DNA of 64,000 bases from Xanthostigma xanthostigma (Eukaryota; Arthropoda; Insecta; Raphidioptera; Raphidiidae), in contig OY754469.1 of assembly GCA_963575645.1 (NCBI GenBank), forward strand, positions 13,720,001 to 13,784,000. Reading direction: 5' to 3'. Of this stretch, positions 55,054 through 64,000 are shown one piece after another; the first letter of the stretch is position 1, and each line of letters opens with the position of its first letter. The notes under the pieces are model-generated. The model saw only the letters and a list, made by a program, of their open reading frames with translations. It ran no database searches and had not been told where the DNA came from. The position numbers and the translations under genes were made by a program.

Positions 55054-55848
55054 CTAAAATAGTTGGCAAAACCAAAAGTGCACATCCCGCAAGTTTTCCA
55101 CTGTACATATTATAATGAAAAAAAATTGAGAAAATAGATTAAAAAAAAAAAACAATTAAAAAAATAGAAAAAAAAATAAAAATAAAATGGAATAGAAAAA
55201 AAAAATATTACTTGGTGTCAGCGGGAATCGAACTCGGCACCTTGCTATTACTGGATTACGCGTTTAACCACTCGGCCATTCTGATATCCCAGCTTGCGTT
55301 GTTATTATGGTATAGAAGTGGAGCAGTTATTCTACGTAATACACTACATTACAATAACAGTAATAGATATTTTTTTGTTTTTTTAAGGTTTTTTATTTTA
55401 ACTATTAGCTGTCAAAAATAATAAAATAAAACTGTTTATAAAAATTAAACTACTGAACACATTTATGTGAATTTAAATAGGGTTCTGGTCTGATAGTAAA
55501 CAAAGTGAATAAAATATAACCCAAGGCAATCCGACCAAAATTGCGATCTGTAGAGTCGTGACGTACGTACATACGTACATACGTACATCCGTACATACGT
55601 ACATACGTACAGACCAACCGACAACTGCTGTTTGTAACTTTCAATTACAATTTTAATAGTATTTATGAACTCGAATTGATTTAAAAATGGTTCTGTTTTA
55701 TAGATCAGAATCTCCTCTTTTCAAAAAGCTTCAATTTGAATGGATTTCGTGTGAAATTAACTTAGATATAACTTCTTATATGAACGAAAGTCAGCTCTGA
55801 TGCTCAAAGCGATAATAAAGCACATACCGCTAATTTAGCGGTATGTGC
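55054..55848 (-). mobile_element. Repeat K, copy 2, with tRNA-like module
   Basis: It shares both ends with 20854-21740, including the terminal hairpin GCACATACCGCTA/TAGCGGTATGTGC (55820-55848). The ACGTAC microsatellite is longer here (about 55559-55612, with ACAT interruptions). The tRNA-like module at 55213-55287 occupies the same position as in copy 1 but has a different 5-prime half. Confidence 0.75.
55213..55287 (-). tRNA. tRNA-like sequence in repeat K2 (Leu/Ser-type D arm)
   Basis: On the minus strand ATGGCCGAGTGGTTAAACGC has a perfect A box of the Leu/Ser type. GAGTTCGATTCCCGCTGACA is the B box and the 3-prime half, with CTGA able to pair with TCAG at the 5-prime side. The anticodon arm and variable loop do not fold convincingly. 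It is probably a decayed tRNA or tRNA-derived Pol III promoter. Confidence 0.5.
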
Positions 55849-56080
55849 AATATGTATTTTAAAACGTTTTGCGTAATATTACTTAAATAAAACGTTATGT
55901 ATCAAATCACCGGCGACGATTACAGCAACCACAGCTTGAAAAAATAGTTAAAACGTTTTTGTAGTACCGGATTTCTCGGGAAATGTGTTTCAGTTCCCGG
56001 TACTGAAGGCGTTGAAATTTCCCGGGAATTCCTGGGAAATTTAGTACCGGGAATTCCCGGGAGCAATCCCTAATTGGGAG

Positions 56081-56370
56081 ATAGCACAATAAGTCCAAGA
56101 GGCTGCGGTGTTCCCGATGACAAACCGACTCCCGTTAATTTTAAAAAACACATTTTTAAGAGATTTGGAATACTATTTCAGCGTAAATTCAAAAAATTGG
56201 GTAATAATGTAACGAATGTCAATTTTTAGACATTCGTGAATGCAAATATTTGTCGTCGATATTTGCAAAATCGAATATTCATACAAATTGGCATCTGATC
56301 TTAAAATATTATTTTTTTTAGAAATATGCAACACCCGCGTTCTATAATAAATAACGTTTTAACGGGACTA
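56081..56370. other. Short non-coding interval
   Basis: No structure recognised. Confidence 0.4.
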
Positions 56371-56374
56371 ATGT

Positions 56375-56419
56375 TTGTCTTTTCATTGTCTTGCAGCCTA
56401 CAAGACAATGAAATGACAA
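56375..56419. repeat. 19-bp-arm hairpin
   Basis: TTGTCTTTTCATTGTCTTG, a 7-nt loop CAGCCTA, and CAAGACAATGAAATGACAA pair at 18 of 19 positions. Size and stability are like a short regulatory hairpin or a minimal snapback. Confidence 0.7.
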
Positions 56420-56996
56420 CGCCGCTATGCTGAAACTGAAGAGAAATTCTCATCATACATTCTAGTGAGCTATGCACTGTAAGATGGGAGTATACAAATA
56501 TATAATCAATGTAAAACTTTTTTGTTACCTAACTTATATCCTACAAAATAAGGCGAGAGGTTTTTGTTATACAATATACGTTGAAAAACGATTATTATAT
56601 TCTCATCAAACTTTCCATCTTAAGATTTATACGCGAAAGCGTTTTTTTATCATTTGTAAAAAGATCAAAGAACATGTGCCTTGTTTTTTTTTTTATTTTT
56701 TGCTTAAACTTCCGTAACTAATCTAATTTTTTCTCTTTAATTTTTTACACAGGGAAAGCTAAATTTATAACGGGAAAATCAGTATTAAAAAATGTAAGCG
56801 GAACTGTAACAGGTTAGAATACAACATTTCGAGTGTATTAAATAGTATATGGCACCACAAGGGCCGAAAGTGTGATATTTTTGCCCTGCGCGCCATGATG
56901 CCTGAGGCGAAGCCGAGGACATCATGAAGCGCAGGACAAGGTGTATTCTTCATACCTCGGTCGTAAGCACGCTAATTAAATACATTGATTCGGAAC
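56420..56996. other. Non-coding interval with a GC-rich hairpin
   Basis: A hairpin at about 56879-56941 pairs CCTGCGC...CATGATG with CATCATG...GCGCAGG around GAGGCGAAGCCG. The phrase CATACCTCGGTC at 56951, with an inverse GATCGAGGTATAAAG at 57994-58008, may be ends of a larger element spanning the two palindromes below. Confidence 0.45.
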
Positions 56997-57222
56997 CCAA
57001 AGGAATGGTGAGACCTCTGGTGAGAAATGTGCCGAACTGTCCTAAGAGGGGTTTTTGACAGATAAATATTGATTTAGAAAAGCATGATGGAGGTTAACCT
57101 AACCTCCATCATGCTTTTCTAAATCAATGTTTACCTTATATACCTCTATAGTTTACCTCCCTTACCCCCTTTAGGACAGTTCAGCGCATATCTCACCAGA
57201 GGTCTCACCATTCCTTTGAGTT
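56997..57222. mobile_element. Snapback element V with 25-bp perfect core
   Basis: The outer arms (AAAGGAATGGTGAGACCTCT, inverse at 57196-57217) and ACTGTCCTAA words pair imperfectly. The core 57071-57125 has 25-bp perfect arms starting GATTTAGAAAAGCATGATGG around the 5-nt loop AACCT. Confidence 0.8.
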
Positions 57223-57243
57223 ACGAATTAGTTTATAATGTAT

Positions 57244-57747
57244 TAATAGGTCATATGCATGAGGCTCCAAATTGGATTAAATTTTTATTTCGAAATATAT
57301 TTTAGTTCCTGATCATATCGTAATGGTTATTTTATTAATCTGATCACTCAAAAAAATACAAATAATAAAAAAGAAATGTAGAAAATACGCGCTATTTTTG
57401 AATTTTCAAAACGCAGCATGACGTCAAAGTATATATCAACAACAGTTTCCATGACGACTGTGTTGTCTCACAGTAAGATTATGTCAGTATTTAGAGAAAA
57501 CAACAAATAAACTTCATTTAGAACATTGGCAATTTGACATCAAGGTTGACATGCAGCGTATATCATGACGTCACATAAGCCCGCTAACATGGCCGATTGT
57601 TTAAACTGTCAATTTTTGAATGTGAAATTTATTATTTTTTTTCTTATGATAATATTACATTTTTAAATGATTATCAATTTTTTTCGTATTATGGTTGACT
57701 AAATAGTCTATTAAAAATATAAAAAAATACATGCATATGACCTATTA
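57244..57747. mobile_element. Inverted-repeat MITE X
   Basis: Perfect 18-bp ends TAATAGGTCATATGCATG and inverse enclose about 500 bp with several TGACGTCA-type words (57419, 57566). A TA lies at each boundary if the outermost TA bases are counted as target. Non-coding. Confidence 0.75.
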
Positions 57748-59099
57748 CATAAAAACACAAATAAATTCCAAGCAAGCTTTGAATTTATACGTAAATACAC
57801 AAATGACAGGCTGCTGTTCGCGATTATTATCTAAAATGCAATAGGGTGGCTATGGAAACGACATCTAAACAACAGTTGATTGGTTGTTTTTGCTTTACGA
57901 CCGCCCGAACTTTCCGCATTTGGGCGTGTAATCCTATCAAGGAGTAAATGTTAGACTTTCTGCCTTACAATTGGTGCCGAAAGCACGCACTTTAGATCGA
58001 GGTATAAAGAAAAAAATACGTATGGCACTCGGGGACTGCCGCGGTAAAGCTATTGCATATTCTTTTTAGGTCTAATAGTGTAATTACACACCAAAACAAT
58101 TATTCATTCAAAAAATTTGAACAAAAAGAACGATATTAAGAGTTTGATCATAGAATTTCGCGCGATGTACATTTATATAGATATATCATATATACTTTCT
58201 CTGCACATAACCTAAATAATTTAGGTTATTTTTATAGCAGTATTATATATAAATTCATTTATACACAAATAAAGATAGAATCAGTTATGAGCATTATGCA
58301 GTTATGAGCACACAAACACCGTGCCGAAGTCTGCCGAACTGAAACGACGTTAGACGATGCACGGCTGTCAACGCCGCACCGCTGTGCCGGTCGGAGTGGG
58401 AATTGTTAGGTTTTTTCGTTACGGAATTTCTTGATTCGGTCGCCGCGCTCAAAGCCCGCGATAGAAGCTATGCAATAGCTTAAAAATACATTGATAAACA
58501 AATTCTACTTGCAGTGTCCTGTACGACGCTCGTAGAAAGAACCAATTAATTAAGGTTTACAGGAAATATAGAAAGTTATGAAATAAATAAACAACAAATT
58601 ATTGTTTCAAATCGTAACCAGGTTGTAGTTCAAAATTTATTAAAAGTAAATGTATATGTTACTAGAGTCAATATTCAATAAATATACAAAATATAATCGG
58701 AAAAAATAAGTAGAACTTATTTTTCACCCAAAACGCTACTACTACACACCCACCCAGGGGATACGTATCGACCGTATCAAAAGGCGAACCTCACGACTGG
58801 GAGAACAGCTAAAAAGAGAATGTCGCGATGGATGTCAATACTTACACGAAGTGGTTCAAAACTGTTAATTTCCCATCAAGGTTGTTTAGAGATAAATAAA
58901 TAGCTTAGCGTGCCGCGAGATGTCACTATCGAAAATTCTAATCACTAAATTGTAATTTTTATTCCTTCATATTCACGTATACAATCATTTAACAAATTGT
59001 TGAGGATTTCCTGCCCAACTTGGAATACCAGTGCTAGGACAGGATCTCAAAATATGTCATGTGCGTACATATAAAATATTAGATATATACAGGGTGTCC
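57748..59099. other. Unassigned DNA with a GC-rich block
   Basis: 58315-58460 is unusually rich in CpG (CTGTCAACGCCGCACCGCTG, GTCGCCGCGCTC). It has no ORF or repeat partner and could be regulatory. The rest is AT-rich. Confidence 0.4.
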
Positions 59100-59854
59100 C
59101 ATTAAGAATGGGACATAGAACAACCGCAGATTCTCCAATTCAAAATAAAACGATTAAGGGAAATATGCTTAGATAAAATGTTACTCGCTCTACCAGTGGC
59201 GTACGGCAGGAGTAGGTAATGCTTGTTCCCCTTTTAAATGTTACGCCGCTGTCTAAATTTTAATTTTGACTATAATTTTAATTTTTTTGATATTTTCTAA
59301 GTCAATAATGTACACTTGTTAGTTTGTTGTAAAGTCATTGGTTTTCGAGATATTCGCAGTTAAAGATAGATAGACATGTACTTTTTATTTGTATTATTAT
59401 TAATAATATTCATTTTTACAATTTTGTCTTAAAAAAACTGCGAATATCTCGAAAACCAATGACTTTACAACAAACTAACAAGTGTACATTATTGACTTAG
59501 AAAATATCAAAAAAATTAAAATTATAGTCAAAATTAAAATTTAGACAGCGGCGTAACATTTAGAAGGGGTACAAGCATTACTTACTCCTGCCGTACGCCA
59601 CTGGTAGAGCGTACTGAACTAATTTTTTTATTGTTAGGTGCATTTTATGATATTTAACAAGTGTGCCGATTTGAGTAAATTTATACGGTGTATTAAAAAA
59701 ATTATGGACATTAATAATTTTTCAGTTTTCAACTTCAACACCCCGTATTTTGGAAACCAGTAACATTTTATCTAAGCATATTTCGCTTAATCGTTTTATT
59801 TTGAATTTGAGAATCTGCGGTTGTTCTATGTCCCATTCTTAATGGGACACCCTG
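59100..59854 (-). mobile_element. Snapback element J, copy 2
   Basis: Exactly 755 bp like copy 1 (27478-28232) but in the opposite orientation: here the segment of about 190 bp is in the right arm. The ends CAGGGTGTCCCATTAAGAAT and inverse are almost perfect. TATA precedes the left end, but the right flank is GTGTGT, so no duplication is kept. The TG-rich run at 59853-59880 adjoins it. Confidence 0.85.
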
Positions 59855-59934
59855 GTGTGTGTTTTTGTGTGTGTGTATGTGTGAATACATGAGTCATACA
59901 AAGAAATGATTAAAGGAACTAGATTTCACACTGT

Positions 59935-60005
59935 AACTAGATTTAACCTTGTTACTAAATTTTGCCCTGTCATCTAGTTGTCGCCTTGAACAAAAGTCAA
60001 GTTAT
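59935..60005 (-). repeat. Repeat E fragment, inverted
   Basis: CTAAATTTTGCCCTGTCATC and TAGTTGTCGCCTT are inverse of the E phrases at 9545 and 61790. Confidence 0.55.
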
Positions 60006-60376
60006 AATCCAATCATCGAGGGTCCCAGGCTTTTAAACTTTGTCTCCGAAACTTCACATCCGATTTCAAAAATTTTCCACCAATATTTAAAATGGTTCTT
60101 CAGGATGGACATAGGCTATATATTATTCCGTTGAAATAAATAAATCAACGAACAAATGGTAATAGTCCCTCAAATTCGGGCGAAGCCGAACCGGACCGAT
60201 AGTATATTATATTAATTACCTATGTAGTATAACTCTCTTCATCCAAAATTTTATGTCTTTATCTACGGCGTTAGTCAATCAGAACCAACGAACTCTCACG
60301 ACTTAAAAAGACAGAAGTATATGTTTGCGCCCTAATGGTTCGATTGCGATTTTATTCCTATGCCCGGTATATCAGC
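60006..60376. other. Unassigned DNA with a Helitron-like end
   Basis: GGGCGAAGCCGAACCGGACC, then GATAG, at about 60178-60202 resembles the GC-rich 3-prime termini of elements L and M. No matching start was found. Confidence 0.35.
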
Positions 60377-61101
60377 TATGCTAATATATATGTAAAGCTG
60401 AAGAGTTTGTTTGTTTGTTTAGTTGAACGCGCTAATCTCAGAAACTACTGGTTCGAATTGAAAAATGTTTTTTTGTTGGATAGCCAATTTATCGAGGAAG
60501 GCTATAGGCTATATAATATCACGCTATGACCAATTTGAGCGGAACATCAATGAAAAATGTTGCAAGATGTATCTCAAAATTAGTCCGTTCGACAAATATT
60601 ATCAGGTGAAATGCCTTAACTAAATATTGCAATATTAGCATGTCACGTTCACAAGCCCGGATAGCTCAGTCGGTAGAGCGTAATACTCTTAATGCCACGG
60701 TCTTGCGTTCAAGCCCCACGTCGGCGAATATAATTTTATTTTTTTATTTTCTACATTGCTTTCTTCTAAGGCTTACATTTCAATTTTTTAAAATTTTATT
60801 ACGACTAATTAAAATTTAAAAAATCGAATTAATAGCTCATTTGAAAACTGTTACAACTATAGGTACCTATATAAAAATAATTTTCCTACAGTGTTTTCAA
60901 TTAAAAATTCATTATATTAAAAGAAATTAATTACTTAAAAAAAGTATAAATGGTGTTTTTTAACGACAAAAACTTTTGAACGGTAACTCCGATCATCATT
61001 AAGTTTGGACACAACATTCATCTCGGTAAGCTAAGATGAATGTGCGTACTCATGTCCTTCCCTTCCCCATTCATTCTTTTTCACCCGGGTGAATCCGCTA
61101 G
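60377..61101 (+). mobile_element. Helitron-like repeat L, copy 4
   Basis: It starts TATGCTAATATATATGTAAA, then GCTGAAGAGTTTGTTTG, and ends CACCCGGGTGAATCCGCTAG followed by T. It carries a tRNA-Lys-like module (60655-60727) in sense orientation with a T-rich tract behind it. The frame 60335-60529 is inside the repeat. Confidence 0.7.
60655..60727 (+). tRNA. tRNA-Lys(CTT)-like pseudogene in repeat L4
   Basis: 73 nt: GCCCGGATAGCTCAGTCGG, loop CTCTTAA with CTT anticodon, T arm TTGCGTTCAAGCCCCAC, 3-prime end GTCGGCGA. The A and B boxes are intact, and a run with TTTTATTTTTTT follows at about 60735. It shares diagnostic changes (GGATAG, GCGTAA, GTCGGCGA) with the L2 module, not with L3. The stems are partly mispaired. 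Confidence 0.7.
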
Positions 61102-61544
61102 TACCTAATAAAATTATGTGGCTGTAGGTCAATTGAAATTTTTGAAGCAGGCCATATAACGAAGAGTGTGATCTAGATATATCATCACTGTTCATCCATC
61201 ACTTAGCTGTGATGCGGGAAGGAAGTTACAGCACCTAGATGGCAGCAGGTATGCATACGCACACACGTGTGTATAGACAGCAGAAAGGTAGACGGGGCTA
61301 CTATACATAGACACGACTACATAATATGCAGATGGATTTGACAGTGTTCAATGCTGTCAAATATCAAAGTCAGCAGTGACGTAGAAGCCGTTGTTAGATT
61401 TCGAACTGACGAACCTCTGTCTTATCACGGAAAGGTTGACAGTTTACTTGTCATCGGTTAATACGACGTGGCGTATGATATGGATAAAATGTTAGGGTGA
61501 CCGTTACAGGGGCAGTCGTCAGTAAAAATTGTCAGAGATTCGCT
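61102..61544. other. Unassigned DNA
   Basis: GC is slightly raised near 61240-61330 (CACACACGTGTGTATAGAC). No gene or repeat is recognised. Confidence 0.4.
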
Positions 61545-61875
61545 GTTTTGACGTGAAACATCTAATGACGCGTTTGGTTGGGAGTGAAACCGTGCAATCG
61601 GCGCGACACTTCTATGGGAAGATGTTATGTTTGTGCAGTGCGTTGGATGAAACATGACTTTACTTGAAGGCGGCATCTAGATTCTAGAAAACACGACGAA
61701 ATTTAGTTACTAGTATTTCGTTAGATGACAGCGCGTGACGCTTGCTTTGTGTCTGCGTTGGATTATAACATGGCTTTTGTTAAAGGCGACAACTAGATAA
61801 CAGCAAAAATTAGTTACAGGTTGAAATTTAGGTTCGCTTAAATTTGTTTCACATCTGCCAGACGTCCCATGACTG
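61545..61875 (+). repeat. Repeat E copy
   Basis: The module GTGAAACATCTAATGACGCG, CCGTGCAATCGGCGCGAC, GAAGGCGGCATCTAG, AAATTTAGTTACTAGTATTT and CTTTTGTTAAAGGCGACAAC ends at GTTTCACATCTGCCAGACG. It shows the uninterrupted order used to recognise the LINE insertion at 9691. Confidence 0.7.
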
Positions 61876-61915
61876 CTCACATTCTTTTATGATTTATTGA
61901 TTTCGACCTAAAAAA

Positions 61916-62921
61916 ACTTTTTAACAAAAAAATTAAACCGCCGAAAAACTGAAAAGCAAAAAATAATAAATGTTTTTATTTAACTAAGTTCTATTTAAGT
62001 AGTTGAACGTATGTGACAATCTAGTATATCTAAGTAATTTTGAGTCGGCGTCAAACAACCAATGAACAAAGATCACTAAAAGAAATAACCAAATCAAATT
62101 AGAGAACTCTCGTGAACTCTCAGAGATTTCCGGCGAAGGATTGTTGACGCCGACTCAAAATTACTTAGATATACTAGATTGTCACATACGTTCAACTACT
62201 TAAATAGAACTTAGTTAAATAAAAAGATTTATTATTTTTTGCTTTTCAGTTTTTCGGCGGTTTAATTTTTTTGTTAAAAAGTTTTTATTTTATAATTTTT
62301 TGTGGCTATATAATTTATAATTGTAATACACAACTCAGCATGAAAATCTGTGAGTGAACTATAAATCACCCCTATTTTCCCACCCTTAGGGTAGGAATTT
62401 TTTTTCCAAATTTATATGAGACCAACCTCGAGGTATACCCTATCCAATAAAAAAATAATTATCAAAATCGGACTACTCTGTAAAAAGTTATGTGCGGTCA
62501 TACATTACAATCAGTGAGTAAACAATCAATCATCCCCTGTTTTCCTACCTTTAGGGTTGGTATTTTTTTACCAAATTTATATGGGACCAACTTCGGGGTA
62601 TACCCTTTCAAACAGAAAAATAATTATCAAAATCGGACTACTCTGTAAAAAGTTATGTGTGGTCATACATTACAATCAGTGAGTGAACAATCAATCATCC
62701 CCTGTTTTCCTACCCTTAGGGTTGGAATTTTTTTACCAAATTTATATGGGACCAACTTCGAGGTATACTCTTTCAAACAAAAAAATATTTATCAAAATCG
62801 GACTACTCTGTAAAAAGTTATGCGTGGTCATACATAAAAAAAAAAAAAATAAAAAAAAAAAAAAAAAAATATACGCGTCGACTTGAGAACCTCCTCCGTT
62901 TTTGTTTTTCGTCGGTTAAAA
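61916..62921 (+). mobile_element. Repeat G, copy 2 (foldback head, tandem body, conserved tail)
   Basis: The head 61916-62283 is a foldback with arms of about 140 bp: TTTTTAACAAAAAAATTAAA and inverse, inner ATTTTGAGTCGGCGTCAA/TTGACGCCGACTCAAAAT. The body 62331-62834 is three tandem units of about 162 bp. The tail is an A-rich run, then GAACCTCCTCCGTTTTTG and CGGTTAAAAAG. This is the same order as 29507-30020. The frame 62683-62886 is not a gene. Confidence 0.7.
62331..62834 (+). repeat. Three tandem units of about 162 bp
   Basis: Each unit contains an AATCATCCCCTGTTTTCC-like stretch, CCAAATTTATATGNGACCAA (one variable base), ATTATCAAAATCGGACTAC and TCTGTAAAAAGTTATG. Units two and three are closer to each other than to the first. 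Confidence 0.85.
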
Positions 62922-63073
62922 AGAGATTATCAATTCAACATATATTTTTTTATATTTAAAAATGAAATGCCATCTATAGGGTGTACAGAATTGAAAACAT
63001 GTAATAGTAAATACCATAAACGATAATAACAGGTCAAAAAATAGATACATACATATACACTCACATTCAAATA

Positions 63074-63896
63074 CAGTAGAATCCGGTTAGAGCAACGGTC
63101 AAGGGATCGACGATATTACGACATACTAACCGGAGGACGCACAAAACGGCTTGAAATTTCCTCTGCAAAGTCGGAAAACGGAAAGCTAGCTAAATAATAT
63201 GCCTGTAAAATGAAAAAGAAACAAAATTTAAATGAAGTGAACTTTAATTATAATTAAACCATTTCATTGGGGCATTCCGATTGCTCCATTAGTTTCAAAG
63301 TTACAAGCAAAAAAAGACAAAAATCGCGTTTTTTTTGCAATAAACTGTTGATAACTAACAAATGGACCGGAAACTCGAGTGAAAAACGCATACCTATTCA
63401 TCTGCTTATTATCTTTTATATCATCGCACAATCGGTTTGCTACTAGTCTTTATGTCACGAGCACACTTTTTTAAATCTCTATAGCTTGGCCTACAACAGC
63501 AGAATTAATTTTGGCGTGCATTGACACGAAGTTAACGCAGTTATTCATCAAAAGGTGACAAAATACTACGTGATTTACTCGGGAATAATAAAACTTGCAT
63601 CCGGGAAAGAAGGGAGTGGGGGCGTCGAGATAATGCGAAGTATTTGCCCTTGAAATTGTGAATTTATTAGAGACGCGCGTCATCACAGAACAGTAATAGG
63701 TATTGTTCTGTGCGCGTCATTCTAACCGAACGATTTTTAATAAATTACGTCACTGAAAGCGGTTGGTCGCTTTAACCGGAGTCGTCTAAGCGGATATACT
63801 TTCGCAGTTTTAATGAAAACCAAACTTGTGGTGCCATTTACGTCGTTAAAAGCGATTCACCGTTATAAACGAAGTCGTACTATCCGGATTCTACTG
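63074..63896. mobile_element. pogo/Tigger-type MITE, 823 bp
   Basis: The ends are CAGTAGAATCCGGTTAG and, in inverse, CAGTAGAATCCGGATAG, flanked by TA (63072-63073 and 63897-63898). Subterminal CTAACCGGAGGACG and TTAACCGGAGTCGTC repeat the end theme. No transposase motif was recognised in the interior; the minus-strand frame 63471-63686 has none. Confidence 0.85.
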
Positions 63897-63948
63897 TATA
63901 TAGAAGAAAATATCACTTTGGGGGACTGCACACTATATCATTAAATGT

Positions 63949-64000
63949 CAAACTAGTGTGACCTGTGCGAATTATTCGCACTAAATAAGTATAATAATTA
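63949..64000 (+). repeat. Start of another repeat P, cut by the window edge
   Basis: AACTAGTGTGACCTGTGCGA, ATTATTCGCACTAAATAAGT matches the first 50 bases of the full copy at 48262. Confidence 0.75.

Larger units (their letters stand above)
54372..56072. mobile_element. hAT element with nested foldback and repeat K
   Basis: The ends are TAGGGTTTGCAGTTCCG and, in inverse, TAGGGATTGCTCCCGGG, between perfect 8-bp duplications ATTGGGAG (54364-54371 and 56073-56080). The subterminal regions repeat GGTACTG/CCGGGAATTCC words. The interior has been invaded by a foldback (54811-55025) and repeat K2 (55054-55848). No transposase is seen. Confidence 0.9.

Noticed and set aside
56951-58008. Larger element with CATACCTCGGTC and GATCGAGGTATAAAG ends enclosing V and X
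   Set aside because: The end match is only about a dozen bases with mismatches and no target duplication; mentioned only as a possibility.
60661-60720. tRNA-derived SINE as explanation for the L copies
   Set aside because: The tRNA module is in the middle of about 700-bp units with TC and CTAG ends, not at the 5-prime end, and there is no poly-A or simple-repeat tail.
1-64000. LTR retroelement, endogenous virus or Polinton
   Set aside because: No long direct repeats, capsid, protease, integrase or polymerase-B motifs were recognised. The reverse-transcriptase pieces are non-LTR type.
1-64000. CRISPR array or bacterial operon
   Set aside because: The tandem repeats found are long-unit minisatellites or parts of transposons, and the coding and splice-type signals are eukaryotic.

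Overview
The window is about 64 kb of AT-rich eukaryotic nuclear DNA that is overwhelmingly non-genic. It is built from hAT and pogo/Tigger-type miniature elements, Helitron-like repeats, Jockey/CR1-type LINE tails, a Harbinger-type MITE and many snapback (inverted-repeat) elements. This mix, the low gene content and the splice-type signals point to an arthropod, most likely an insect. A lepidopteran or hemipteran is my guess; no species is identified. No bacterial-type operon, rRNA, CRISPR array, LTR element or Polinton was recognised.

Host-gene evidence is thin and consists of exon-like islands. On the minus strand, 30318-30408 is the best: an ATG-initiated exon encoding a signal peptide, ending at a GTATGT donor, with a CpG-rich block behind it (about 31080-31400) that looks like its promoter. 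On the plus strand there are a GC-rich island at 2624-2737, a Ser/Pro-rich start exon at 10857-11001, a 27-nt micro-exon at 52697-52723 and a possible non-coding first exon ending at 14995. Their phases do not all join, so I do not assert one gene. The window may be intronic or lie between large genes.

Layout: 0.7-7.5 kb holds snapbacks, a perfect 50-bp palindrome, a pogo MITE with a nested repeat, and two adjacent hAT MITEs. 8-19 kb holds repeat E with a LINE tail inserted in it, a long foldback, a pogo MITE with a transposase-like remnant and a hAT MITE. 19.4-25.5 kb holds a hAT element with a minus-strand ORF that has a signal peptide, element K1 with a tRNA-like module, a 1.6-kb foldback, and Helitron-like L and M copies. 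27.5-31.4 kb holds snapback J1, a G element and the signal-peptide exon. 33-39.4 kb holds repeats B and C, L3, M2 and a hAT copy containing a LINE fragment that itself contains a hAT MITE. 40-43.5 kb holds a minisatellite, a Harbinger MITE, a pogo MITE and repeats E and P. 45.5-51.7 kb holds repeat T, then adjacent insertions: a small snapback, and a hAT containing repeat P and a 1.7-kb near-perfect snapback. 52-58 kb holds the micro-exon, LINE tails, a hAT containing a foldback and K2, and palindromes. 59-64 kb holds J2, L4, E, G2, a pogo MITE and the start of another P.

The most unusual theme is that two unrelated repeat families (L and K) carry tRNA-like modules with recognisable Pol III A and B boxes and T-rich tracts downstream. 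This is a recurrent association of tRNA sequence with mobile DNA. Family and TSD calls are from reading by eye; no alignment or database search was run.
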